A DNA stretch of 15,348 bases from positions 1-15,348 of the forward strand of contig CAZGSG010000127.1 of the NCBI GenBank assembly GCA_964528095.1, given 5' to 3'. Source of the DNA: CAZGSG01 sp964528095. Lineage in GTDB: Bacteria; Bacteroidota; Bacteroidia; Chitinophagales; Chitinophagaceae. The number at the start of each line of letters is the position of its first letter. The stretch's first letter is position 1. The notes under the pieces were generated by a model. The model had not been told where the DNA came from and made no database searches. It worked only from the letters and a program-made list of their open reading frames with translations. Below, one piece after another: positions 1-7,778 of the stretch. A program made the translations under genes and the position numbers.

Positions 1-2458
1 CCGTAAAGATGGTGATGCCCGTGCCCAGTGTAGTTACAGTAGGTGTGAGGAGTATCGTATTTGATCCATTGGCTCCCGCGATCGTGGCGGCCGTTGTTTT
101 GGCAATCTTCAGTGCAGATGGATTTTTGCCATCCAGTTCCGCCGTATTAAAATACAGGGACAATGTATATGAAGCGGTGGGGCCATTTTGTGTTGGTGTG
201 ATACCAAACACTTTTGCCGAACGCTGGCCACCGGAATAACTCAGCCAACTGGTGCCTGCTCCTTCCAGTTGGGAAGTAACACAACCAAGATTCGCGCTGA
301 TGCCCGCCAGTTTGGCGATAAGATTACCGGTAGCGGAATAGAAATAATCACTACTGCCTACACCTATATATTGGGTGCTGCTGGCATTTAATACGGTTTC
401 CACAGGGGTGCCTGCTATTGCAACACCAAGTCGCAGGGTAGGTTTAAAGCCATAAGGAAAATAACTGACCGACCCGAAACTACCTGCACAGTTGATCCCG
501 TTTTGAAAAAACATATTGCCGGCAGTGGAAGATGAGCCATCTGCATAAATATTCACCAGGTCGGCGCCACTGGCTGCATTGGCGGTCCCATTGTCGAAAC
601 AGATTTCCACAACAATACTGCTGGTGCCATTCCAGTTAAAAGGAGCGGAAAGCGTAAAATCATTCCAGCCGGCGGTAGTGGAATAAGCAGCCGATGTATA
701 TACTGTACTGAGTCCGCCTACCACGGTCACCGATCCATTTACAAGATTGGTGAGCGAGGTTTGTCCCATTTTTATAGTGAAATTGACAAAAGGTCTTGTA
801 CTTAGTTTCTGCAAGACAGAGAGACCGAATGAATTAATAGTACCGGCGGTGATGCCTGCAGCATTTAGTTCGTCTGCCCTGTAAAGGTATTGTCCCCGCT
901 GGCTTTGCAAGGTCGCATCAAAAGGAGCAGCACCCTGGTCATCATCAGGGGTTCCTATCTGCAGAGTGCCGGTAAAAGGAGCTATCGGGGCTATCTCATT
1001 ATCTGTAATGGTAAGGGTAAAGGTTGGGGCGTGCGTTCCTTTTGACGCATTGCCGCCACCATTATTTACGGTAAAATCAATGACGAGATTTTCAGCAGGT
1101 TCAGGTTCCGCATCATTATAGACGCGTACCGTGAAACTCTGCGCATTGGTAGTACCTCCCGGAAATACCAGGGTATTCGATGGGCTGGCAAAATTGCCAT
1201 TGGTAGTAATATCATAATCCAATCCGGCGGTGGCGCTGCCACTAAAAGACAGGGTAACAGTGGCGTCGGCTGTTGCTGCTGCGCCAATGGCCATATTATA
1301 TGTGTAATCTCTATAAGTACGACAGCCAACCGTGGTGCCTGTGATGCTTTCTGTGGTGCTGGAACCTGTCTGCGCGAAATTGATAGTGGTGCCGCAGGGT
1401 ACGAGTGACAGGTTGCCCGGTGCTACCAGGCTTGCCCGGCCCGCTAAACTCATAGCCGCGAGCATCCGGCTTTTTTGATCCAGTGTGAATACTTTATAAC
1501 AATTTGTATAAGACATAAAATTGCTTTCTGTATTCACATTGTAGGGCGCCGAAGGTGAAGGGCAATTATTGGTGCCTGACCGGCAGGTAAAATTGATCAC
1601 ACCAGCACCATTTATATTATGATAAATAGGATCTGTATCACATACCCTGTCGCCATCCGTAGCACAGTTGGCATTGGCGGGACAGTTAGGGGCCAGGGTT
1701 GATCCCTGGAAAGTATGATAGACATTCAAGGCATGTCCTATCTCATGGGGCAGTGTTTTTTCGCCATCGGCCATTTGTGTTGCCAGCATGACAGTGCCAT
1801 CCAGTGCAGGGCTGCCGCCGGCAAAACTTGCATAACCTGCAATGAACTGTCCTGCTGTGCCATCGGCTCCATCAATCTTATTAACCACGTATATATTATA
1901 ATAATCGGCTGGGTTCCAGCGGGCGAAATTTTTGAGTTCAAGATCGGTACACCCTGTGGTGGTAGCAGCTCTTACCCCATTTGCAGCATAATTGGGAATG
2001 GCAGATGCGTCTATGCGATCAATGCCATTGGTAGCACCGCAGGTAGGTGTGCGCTGAGCAAGTGCGAACTGGATCTGGATATCGGTAACACTGGCCATTC
2101 CCTGGGGAGGGATCAGGCTGGCATGTGTGCCGGCAAAGACCTGGTTGAGATAGTTAATAGCTCCCTGGATCTGCGCATCGGTGGGATTATAGGTAGAACC
2201 AATGATGCCGCCTGTATGCATTACATGCACCACAACGGGTATAGTGTAGATGGCCGCGTCAACCCGGGAACCAGGGCTGTTGAATACGTGGGTATCAATG
2301 TATTTCCGCATCGAGGCATTGTTTGCTTCGATCATTTTAGCAAAAGCCGGATCGGTATCTAATTTAGCCTGGTGGATCTTGTCAAACCCGCAGATAGCCT
2401 GGGTATGACCGGTGAAAATGAGAAGAATGCAAAACAAGGACAGGGTAAAATTCTTCAT
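1..2458 (-). CDS. Secreted M43-type zinc metalloprotease with Calx-beta domain (3' end outside window)
   Basis: The minus strand is open from an ATG at 2456-2458 to the window edge, giving 819 codons and no stop; the C-terminus is missing. Residues 1-21 form a Sec signal peptide ending HTQA. The mature part begins with the CGFDKIH stretch seen in Bacteroidota M43 proteases. The zinc site HEIGHALNVYH is at residues 238-248 (H238, E239, H242, H248), and the Met-turn is in NFMSYTN (M315). Between them is a cysteine-rich CATDGDRVCDTDP segment typical of the family. Residues about 355-488 resemble a Calx-beta domain, with the acidic NDAEPEPAEN loop. Residues 489-819 are beta-rich, Asn/Thr/Gly/Ser-rich, and not assignable to a known domain. 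The metzincin glycine between the second and third histidines is N245. The inferred role is extracellular proteolysis; a type IX secretion sorting domain would be expected beyond the edge. The leader has no Shine-Dalgarno. Confidence 0.9.
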   Translation of the reverse strand, partial: MKNFTLSLFCILLIFTGHTQAICGFDKIHQAKLDTDPAFAKMIEANNASMRKYIDTHVFNSPGSRVDAAIYTIPVVVHVMHTGGIIGSTYNPTDAQIQGAINYLNQVFAGTHASLIPPQGMASVTDIQIQFALAQRTPTCGATNGIDRIDASAIPNYAANGVRAATTTGCTDLELKNFARWNPADYYNIYVVNKIDGADGTAGQFIAGYASFAGGSPALDGTVMLATQMADGEKTLPHEIGHALNVYHTFQGSTLAPNCPANANCATDGDRVCDTDPIYHNINGAGVINFTCRSGTNNCPSPSAPYNVNTESNFMSYTNCYKVFTLDQKSRMLAAMSLAGRASLVAPGNLSLVPCGTTINFAQTGSSTTESITGTTVGCRTYRDYTYNMAIGAAATADATVTLSFSGSATAGLDYDITTNGNFASPSNTLVFPGGTTNAQSFTVRVYNDAEPEPAENLVIDFTVNNGGGNASKGTHAPTFTLTITDNEIAPIAPFTGTLQIGTPDDDQGAAPFDATLQSQRGQYLYRADELNAAGITAGTINSFGLSVLQKLSTRPFVNFTIKMGQTSLTNLVNGSVTVVGGLSTVYTSAAYSTTAGWNDFTLSAPFNWNGTSSIVVEICFDNGTANAASGADLVNIYADGSSSTAGNMFFQNGINCAGSFGSVSYFPYGFKPTLRLGVAIAGTPVETVLNASSTQYIGVGSSDYFYSATGNLIAKLAGISANLGCVTSQLEGAGTSWLSYSGGQRSAKVFGITPTQNGPTASYTLSLYFNTAELDGKNPSALKIAKTTAATIAGANGSNTILLTPTVTTLGTGITIFT

Positions 2459-2512
2459 GTGTACTATTTAGGATAATTGGAATTGGGACAAACAACTTCA
2501 GGTCGAATTCAA

Positions 2513-2580
2513 CATTCAAAATTAAAAAAAAGCAAGCGGAGAGCTGAAGAGCTCCGGTTTTGCATTTTTAATTCTGAATT
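2513..2580. repeat. AT-rich imperfect inverted repeat with GC-rich core
   Basis: The left arm (2513-2535, CATTCAAAATTA then an A-run and GCAA) pairs with the right arm (2560-2580, TTGCATTTTTAATT then CTGAATT) with one mismatch and a two-base indel. The core contains GAGCT (2541-2545), GAAG, AGCTC (2550-2554). The element sits between two divergent genes, where a terminator is not needed. The minus strand carries an exact TAnnTTTG match (TAATTTTG, 2517-2524) that could be the -7 element of the metalloprotease gene, but no -33 element is evident. A related element lies at 8969-9035. Confidence 0.6.
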
Positions 2581-2661
2581 TAACTCAACACGGGTTAATT
2601 ATCTTATCGTTTCCTTAACGTACTTTATATTGCAGATCGTATTAACAAGGAAATATTTAGT

Positions 2662-3354
2662 ATGAAAAAATATGCTGGCCTGGTGTTTTTCTGTGTTTAT
2701 TTACTTGTTTCCTGCAACAGTAGCGAGATTGGTAACAGTAAGGATGTGAACCCGGAAGCGGTTTATTTTGATTACAAGGTCTGGGGTGACGAGGAAGGCA
2801 GTGAAATGATCGTAAAATTACAATACCGGTTTGGAGGGAAAGATGGCACCACCTTGCTCTTAAACGAACCGAGCAATGTGAGCTTCGACGATGAACCTAT
2901 AGAAGCGGACAGTTCTAAATGGGATGGGGCCTATTACGAGGTGAGGAGGCCGGTAAAGGATTTTGACGGGAAACATACAATCATTTTTACCGACCTGAAT
3001 AGAAAACAGTATAAGGAAGAGTTCGATTTCAGGGCGATCTCATTGGCAGCTGAGCCACCCAGGCAGATCAGCCGTGGCGACCTTGTATTTGAGCTACAAG
3101 GCGTGGACCCAGAGGAATACCTGCACATAATGCTGTCGGACACATCTTTTCACAGCAATGGAATAGACCGGATCGATACAGTAAAAAATGGTCGCCTTTA
3201 TATTTCAGCAACTGATCTCGGGCGGCTGAAAAATGGCCCGGTGCGCCTGGAAATCTACAAGGAAGCAGAGAAAAAAATAAAAAACCTGACACCTGAAGGG
3301 GGCCTGCTTTCCATCAGTTACCGGGTTAGACGAGAGTTTGAGCTAAAAGATTGA
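2662..3354 (+). CDS. Lipoprotein of unknown function
   Basis: The 230-residue product begins with a lipoprotein signal peptide: MKKYAGLVFFCVYL, then lipobox LVSC with the lipidated cysteine at C18. The mature part starts NSSEIGNSKD and is hydrophilic and acidic, with no further membrane segment. I see no recognisable catalytic motif or named domain. The alternating pattern from about residue 30 to 220 suggests a beta-rich fold, which is inference. An AAGGA at 2647-2651, ten bases before the ATG, is a possible ribosome binding site. The gene is divergent from the metalloprotease, and 260 bases separate it from atpG, so it is probably monocistronic. It should be anchored in the inner or outer membrane facing the periplasm or surface. 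Confidence 0.8.
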   Translation: MKKYAGLVFFCVYLLVSCNSSEIGNSKDVNPEAVYFDYKVWGDEEGSEMIVKLQYRFGGKDGTTLLLNEPSNVSFDDEPIEADSSKWDGAYYEVRRPVKDFDGKHTIIFTDLNRKQYKEEFDFRAISLAAEPPRQISRGDLVFELQGVDPEEYLHIMLSDTSFHSNGIDRIDTVKNGRLYISATDLGRLKNGPVRLEIYKEAEKKIKNLTPEGGLLSISYRVRREFELKD

Positions 3355-3520
3355 TAAGTAGTTGGTTTGAGGTTTATTGTTCGGGCCTGTGGTCCGGCAG
3401 GATAGATGAAGTCAAAAATGGGGACTGGTTTCAGGTGAGGACGATGCCCCTGTTCGGAAAGGCTGGAAAAGATGGACATAGAATGTGAATAATCTGCATG
3501 GAATTTCAGGCGCAACCATG

Positions 3521-3528
3521 TACTTTTG
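3521..3528 (+). promoter_or_regulatory. Putative Bacteroidota -7 promoter element for atpG
   Basis: TACTTTTG followed by CGG is an exact match to the TAnnTTTG consensus for the main sigma factor of Bacteroidota. It lies 86 bases before the atpG start. No clear TTG -33 element is visible at the expected distance, so this is a good but incomplete match. Confidence 0.5.
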
Positions 3529-3614
3529 CGGCCAAATTCAGGGAACAAATCAGCTATTCGTTATTCCGGAACCGGAACTACGGACCTGGATTTTGAAATT
3601 AAAATCATCAAAAA

Positions 3615-4496
3615 ATGGCCGGTCAGTTAAAAGAGGTTCGGAATCGTATTAAATCTGTGCAAAGCACCCAGCAGATCACCAAAGCGATGAAAATGGTGAG
3701 TGCGGCCAAACTACGCCGGGCGCAGGATGCGATCACTCAAATGAGACCCTATGCAAAAAAACTACAGGAGCTGCTGAGTAATATCGTAAGCAATAGCGAA
3801 GGCGAAGTGGGCATGTCACTCGCGGCAGACAGACCTGTAGAAAAAGTATTGCTGATCGTGATCACCAGTGACCGTGGATTGGCTGGCGCATTTAATACCA
3901 ACGTGATCAAACTTGCGAAAGCGACTATTGCCGAAAGATATACTGCCCAGCAAAAGAAAGGCAATGTAACGATCTGGAATATTGGTAAAAAAGGGTATGA
4001 ACATTTTTCCAAGAACAATTTTACTGCAGACGCTACTTATAAAGATATTTTCCTGAACCTGAGTTTTGAAAATGTACAGAAAGCTTCCCTGGCTGCAATG
4101 AAGGCTTTTGAAGAAAAACAATTTGATGTAGTTGAGGTAATATATAGCCAGTTTAAGAATGCCGCTACACAGGTTTTCCAGGCCGAAAGATTTCTGCCCA
4201 TACCAAAAGTAGAGAAGAAAGAAGGCGATAAAAAAGCGGACTTTATCTACGATCCATCAAAGGAAGAATTGATCGCTGAATTAATGCCCAAAATACTTAA
4301 TACGCAATTGTTTAAAGCAGTGCTTGATTCCAATGCTTCTGAACATGGTGCCAGGATGACTGCAATGGATAAGGCAAGTGAGAATGCGAATGAACTGCTG
4401 CGTAATCTGAAGATCTCTTACAACCGGGCAAGACAGGCAGCCATTACCACCGAACTGACCGAGATAGTGAGTGGTGCAGCCGCATTGCAAGGGTAA
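3615..4496 (+). CDS. atpG: ATP synthase F1 subunit gamma
   Basis: The 293-residue product is the rotor shaft of the F1Fo ATP synthase, coupling ring rotation to catalysis in the alpha-beta hexamer at the cytoplasmic face of the inner membrane. The N-terminus has the family signature (LKEVRNRIKSVQSTQQITKA, then MKMVSAAKLRRAQ). The C-terminal helix carries the matching signature, from RMTAMDKASENANELLRNL to ITTELTEIVSGAAAL. The length is normal for the family, with a lysine-rich loop (KVEKKEGDKKADF) near residues 198-210 of the Rossmann-like domain. The start is preceded by an A-rich leader (ATCATCAAAAA) without Shine-Dalgarno, usual for this phylum. The expected partner atpA is not the upstream neighbour here. 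A hairpin terminator at 4546-4587 ends the unit. Confidence 0.98.
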   Translation: MAGQLKEVRNRIKSVQSTQQITKAMKMVSAAKLRRAQDAITQMRPYAKKLQELLSNIVSNSEGEVGMSLAADRPVEKVLLIVITSDRGLAGAFNTNVIKLAKATIAERYTAQQKKGNVTIWNIGKKGYEHFSKNNFTADATYKDIFLNLSFENVQKASLAAMKAFEEKQFDVVEVIYSQFKNAATQVFQAERFLPIPKVEKKEGDKKADFIYDPSKEELIAELMPKILNTQLFKAVLDSNASEHGARMTAMDKASENANELLRNLKISYNRARQAAITTELTEIVSGAAALQG

Positions 4497-4545
4497 AATA
4501 CCAGGTAAAAAAACAAGGTGCTGAATTGGCACGAAAAAAATAGAG

Positions 4546-4587
4546 CCACGAAATCACGGATCTTTCGCGATTTCGTGGTTTTTCTTT
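4546..4587 (+). terminator. Intrinsic terminator after atpG
   Basis: CCACGAAATC (4546-4555) pairs perfectly with GATTTCGTGG (4569-4578). Two more inner pairs follow after an A/C mismatch, and the T-rich tail TTTTTCTTT runs from 4579 to 4587. An A-run upstream (4534-4540) would let it work weakly in the other direction too. Confidence 0.85.
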
Positions 4588-4908
4588 AACCGTCTTTGCC
4601 CTTCGATAGATTATTGATCACTGCAGGAAAAATAATTTCAGACCGCCTTAAGTGTCCGGCTCAGCACTTTGTTCCGGGAAACCAAAACTTTAACATTTGA
4701 AGAAAAGCAGCAAGGCGGGCAAACAAATTATTTTACACGATTATGGTAATTCAATGTTGATAATTGCGTTTCCATCTTCTCCACCCAGATAGTAAATTCG
4801 TTCTTTGTAACGATAGGCTTTAGCTCTTAAATCAACTTTTTAAAATGCCTTTATATGACCTGGAAATCCCTTGTTTTATAAAGTAACAGCCCTTCGGGGT
4901 TTTGATCT
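4588..4908. other. Intergenic stretch between the atpG terminator and scpB
   Basis: No full gene is visible. The only coding-like signal is on the minus strand, where 4741-4839 reads as 32 codons plus a TAA stop (ending GGEDGNAIINIELP), with an in-frame stop immediately upstream (4840-4842). It may be a gene remnant or chance. The small CCCTTCGGGG hairpin at 4890-4899 lies just before the scpB start. No convincing promoter for scpB was found. Confidence 0.4.
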
Positions 4909-5589
4909 ATGGAAATAACAAATCTCATCCCCCATATAGAATCGCTCATTTTTGCCAGTGATAAACCATTGTCTACCCTGGAACTCACCGAATTGGTGAA
5001 TAATGCACTGGGATATATGGATGACAAGATCGTACTCGACCAGGTAGAAGCTGCCATGGAAGGGGTTGTAGAAAAATATACGGCTGATTTTTATCCATTT
5101 GAAGTAAAACAAAGCGGAGGCGGCTGGCAGTTTCTTACCAAAAAAGAATATCATAAAACTGTTGCCCAACTGAATGGCGATAAATTCCTGAAACGTTTGT
5201 CTTCCGCGGCACTGGAAACTTTGTCGATCGTTGCATATAAACAACCCGTCACCAAAGGCGAGATTGAATCCATTCGCGGCGTTAGTTCCGACTATGCTGT
5301 ACAGAAACTATTGGAAAAAGAACTGATCATCATAAGCGGACGAAATGAAAAATTGCCGGGTCATCCGCTGGTATATTCCACATCCCGCACTTTTATGGAT
5401 TATTTTGGTATCAATTCAGCGGAAGATCTGCCAAAAATAAAAGAAGTACTGGCAGACCAGATGGTGGAACCGACTATAATGAAAGATGTGATCGAAGCAG
5501 AAGAAGCAAAACAGGAAGAAGCAGAAAATGATGATACCCTAATGGCTGTTACAGAATCTGGTGAGCTGATCGACAAAGAAGAGGAATAG
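4909..5589 (+). CDS. scpB: Segregation and condensation protein B
   Basis: The 226-residue product matches ScpB, the winged-helix (kite) subunit that binds ScpA and SMC in the bacterial condensin complex for chromosome compaction and segregation. Evidence includes the N-terminal HIESLIFASDKPLS, the central AALETLSIVAYKQPVTKGEI and IRGVSSDYAVQKLLEKELI segments, and GRNEKLPGHPLVYSTSRTFMDYFG, all typical of the family. After about residue 180 there is a glutamate-rich tail (EAEEAKQEEAENDD, ending DKEEE), which probably is disordered. The ATG at 4909 has no good Shine-Dalgarno; the codon alignment with the family N-terminus supports it. scpA is not adjacent. lysA follows after 97 bases. Confidence 0.95.
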   Translation: MEITNLIPHIESLIFASDKPLSTLELTELVNNALGYMDDKIVLDQVEAAMEGVVEKYTADFYPFEVKQSGGGWQFLTKKEYHKTVAQLNGDKFLKRLSSAALETLSIVAYKQPVTKGEIESIRGVSSDYAVQKLLEKELIIISGRNEKLPGHPLVYSTSRTFMDYFGINSAEDLPKIKEVLADQMVEPTIMKDVIEAEEAKQEEAENDDTLMAVTESGELIDKEEE

Positions 5590-5674
5590 GTTGAACCAGG
5601 CTGGTTGTAAAACAATACGGCCAGCATTTCAAATATATCCATCGATCATTTTCAATTTTCAAATCTCTCTTTTT

Positions 5675-5682
5675 TATCTTCG
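5675..5682 (+). promoter_or_regulatory. Possible -7 element placing lysA transcription start at or near its ATG
   Basis: TATCTTCG differs from TAnnTTTG by one base and is followed by CGGG and the lysA ATG at 5687. If used, transcription would begin within a few bases of the start codon, giving a leaderless or nearly leaderless message. No strong -33 TTG was seen, and read-through from scpB is an alternative. Confidence 0.3.
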
Positions 5683-5686
5683 CGGG

Positions 5687-6895
5687 ATGTCGCAACATTT
5701 ATCTCCCGAACAATTAATCGCAGTAGCGAAAGAATTTGGTACGCCCGTTTATATTTATCATGCTGAAAAGATCAAAGAACAGTACGGTAAACTAAAACAT
5801 GCGTTCAGGGATAGCAATGTGGTATTTTTTTATGCCTGTAAGGCGCTTACCAATATCAACATTCTCCGGTATATACACTCACTTGGAGCGAATATCGACT
5901 GCAGTTCGATCAATGAAGCCAGGCTGGCCCTGCATGCGGGCTTTAATCCCGAACAGGTATTATATACTTCCAATGGTATCGCATTTGAAGAGATCGCCGA
6001 AGCAAAAGAGCTTGGTATCAATATTAATATTGACAGTCTTTCCAATCTTCGCAAGTTTGGCGAAGCGTATGGTCACAGTTACCCGGTTGGTCTGCGGCTT
6101 CGTCCAAATATCATGGCGGGCGGCAATCTCAAAATATCTACCGGGCATGATAAAAGTAAGTTTGGAATACCGGTAGAACAACTGGACCAGATACTGGCGA
6201 TAAAAGCCGAATACAATATTCATATCAGTGACCTGCATATTCATACGGGTAGTGAAATAAAAGATGCGGATGTTTTTGTGAAAGGCATTGAAGTATTGTT
6301 CGATATCATCCCCCATTTCAATGAATTAAAATCAGTAGATCTTGGCGGCGGTTTTAAAGTACCATATAAAGCAGGCGATAGCGAAACTGATATGGAGTTG
6401 CTGGGGCAGAAAGTAAAACACGCATTTGATAATCATCCGCAGGCTAAAAACCTGCAGATCTGGTTTGAGCCAGGCAAATTCATGGTAAGTGAATGTGGTT
6501 ATTTTGTCACATCGGTGAATGTGCTCAAGGAAACGCCGGCGGCTTCATTTGTAAGCGTCAATAGCGGTTTCAATCATCTTATACGCCCCATGTTTTATGA
6601 TTCGTATCACCGGATCGACAACCTGAGTAACCCGGATGGGGAAGAAAAAGTATATACCATTACCGGTAATATCTGCGAAACAGACACATTTGCAACAGAC
6701 AGGCCGCTGCAGGAAGTCAGCGAAGGCGATTATCTTGTTTTTTACAATGCGGGTGCATATGGGTTTGAAATGTCGTCTAATTTCAATTCAAGACTCAAGC
6801 CGGCAGAAGTAATGATAAAAGATGGTAAGGCATTTCTGATCCGTAAAAGGGATGAATTCAATGATCTGCTAAAGAATCAGCATATGATCATTTAA
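5687..6895 (+). CDS. lysA: Diaminopimelate decarboxylase
   Basis: This PLP-dependent enzyme converts meso-diaminopimelate to L-lysine and CO2, the last step of lysine biosynthesis, in the cytoplasm. The fold is the alanine-racemase-like barrel (group IV decarboxylases). The PLP lysine is K52 in FFYACKAL. Further landmarks are HIHTGS, the glycine loop DLGGGF that binds the PLP phosphate, the substrate segment EPGKFMV, the catalytic-cysteine segment NICETDTFATDRPL, and the C-terminal YNAGAYGFEMSSNFN. I chose the ATG at 5687 (402 residues, MSQHLSPEQL) over the earlier in-frame TTG at 5591. The extra 32 residues (NQAGCKTIRPAF and on) lack family similarity and overlap the putative promoter. No terminator is visible downstream. 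Confidence 0.95.
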   Translation: MSQHLSPEQLIAVAKEFGTPVYIYHAEKIKEQYGKLKHAFRDSNVVFFYACKALTNINILRYIHSLGANIDCSSINEARLALHAGFNPEQVLYTSNGIAFEEIAEAKELGININIDSLSNLRKFGEAYGHSYPVGLRLRPNIMAGGNLKISTGHDKSKFGIPVEQLDQILAIKAEYNIHISDLHIHTGSEIKDADVFVKGIEVLFDIIPHFNELKSVDLGGGFKVPYKAGDSETDMELLGQKVKHAFDNHPQAKNLQIWFEPGKFMVSECGYFVTSVNVLKETPAASFVSVNSGFNHLIRPMFYDSYHRIDNLSNPDGEEKVYTITGNICETDTFATDRPLQEVSEGDYLVFYNAGAYGFEMSSNFNSRLKPAEVMIKDGKAFLIRKRDEFNDLLKNQHMII

Positions 6896-7059
6896 ATCCC
6901 CATTGTATTTTATCGTAGAGAGATTTCCTCACAACATACTTATTTGAAAATAAAAGCTCCTGTTAAATCCGCAGGAAGAATAATTGCGTAACTACCAGTA
7001 CCAACTTAGACCCTTCTCTTTTCAGCAATTTTATTAATTATCATTTAAAATTTTAGCGT

Positions 7060-7767
7060 ATGCCAAAGATCATTGAATCTGGTAGTGGAACGCTATTGAC
7101 CAATGTGCACAATGCTAACCCGGTATCAAGAAGAAGGTTTCTTGGATATGCAGGTGCTGCAACTGCCCTGGCAATGGCCGTCGCGTCCTGCGACAAAGAC
7201 GATAACAATACCCCATCAGGTGGTATAGACCTTGGAAGCGGAGACATCGGTATATTGAACTATGCGTATGCCCTGGAACAACTGGAGGCTGCCTTTTATA
7301 CGCAGTTAATATTAACTCCTTACGCTGGTATTCCCGCTGATGAACTTGCATTATTAAAAGATATCCGGGACCATGAGGTTGCACACCGCGAATTTTTTAA
7401 GAACGCGATACCTGCGGCGAATGTTATTCAGGCGCTTGAAGTAGACTTCAGCACTATTGATTTTACCAGCCGCGACAAAGTATTAGGTGTAGCAAAAACG
7501 TTTGAAGATCTGGGTGTATCAGCTTACAATGGCGCTGGTAAACTGATCACTAACGGAGCCTATCTTACTATCGCAGGAAAAATCGTTTCTGTAGAAGCCC
7601 GCCATGCCGCCTATATCAGGGATCTGCTTGTTCCTGGTTCCTTCTCCGGAAGTGACGTGGTTGATGCAAATGGCCTCGACAAAGCTGCAATGCCTGCGGA
7701 TGTATTAATGGCTGCAAACGGTTTCCTGAAAACAAAAGTTTCCGGTTCTAATTTACCCACTTCTTAA
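7060..7767 (+). CDS. Tat-exported lipoprotein with ferritin-like domain
   Basis: The 235-residue product carries a twin-arginine signal: SRRRFLG (residues 23-29), a hydrophobic stretch and lipobox VASC (C44). It should be folded in the cytoplasm, exported by Tat and lipid-anchored. The rest resembles the bacterial Ferritin_2 family, a four-helix bundle. Candidate metal ligands repeat in the expected helical order: E76 (LEQLEAAFY), E106 and H109 (HEVAH), E149 (FEDLG), E179 and H182 (VEARH). The actual metal and activity are unknown; iron binding or stress protection is inference from the fold. The leader lacks a Shine-Dalgarno. Eleven bases separate it from the next gene, a paralogue with the same ligand pattern, so the two are surely co-transcribed. 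Confidence 0.85.
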   Translation: MPKIIESGSGTLLTNVHNANPVSRRRFLGYAGAATALAMAVASCDKDDNNTPSGGIDLGSGDIGILNYAYALEQLEAAFYTQLILTPYAGIPADELALLKDIRDHEVAHREFFKNAIPAANVIQALEVDFSTIDFTSRDKVLGVAKTFEDLGVSAYNGAGKLITNGAYLTIAGKIVSVEARHAAYIRDLLVPGSFSGSDVVDANGLDKAAMPADVLMAANGFLKTKVSGSNLPTS

Positions 7768-7778
7768 ATCTGCATTTT

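Noticed and set aside
1715..2362. 215-codon plus-strand open frame opposite the metalloprotease
   Set aside because: It lies antisense to a clearly real coding frame with zinc motif and signal peptide, and its own translation is isoleucine/cysteine/glycine-rich without domain sense.
3382..3396. CGGGCC/GGTCCG hairpin after the lipoprotein gene as a terminator
   Set aside because: Six pairs including a G-T, three-base loop and no T-run after it.
4890..4899. CCCTTCGGGG hairpin just before scpB as a terminator or riboswitch part
   Set aside because: Only a three-base-pair stem on a tetraloop, followed by a short TTTT; too small to support a regulatory call.
5799..6176. 125-codon plus-strand frame inside lysA
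   Set aside because: It is a shadow of the lysA frame, which carries all PLP-enzyme motifs.
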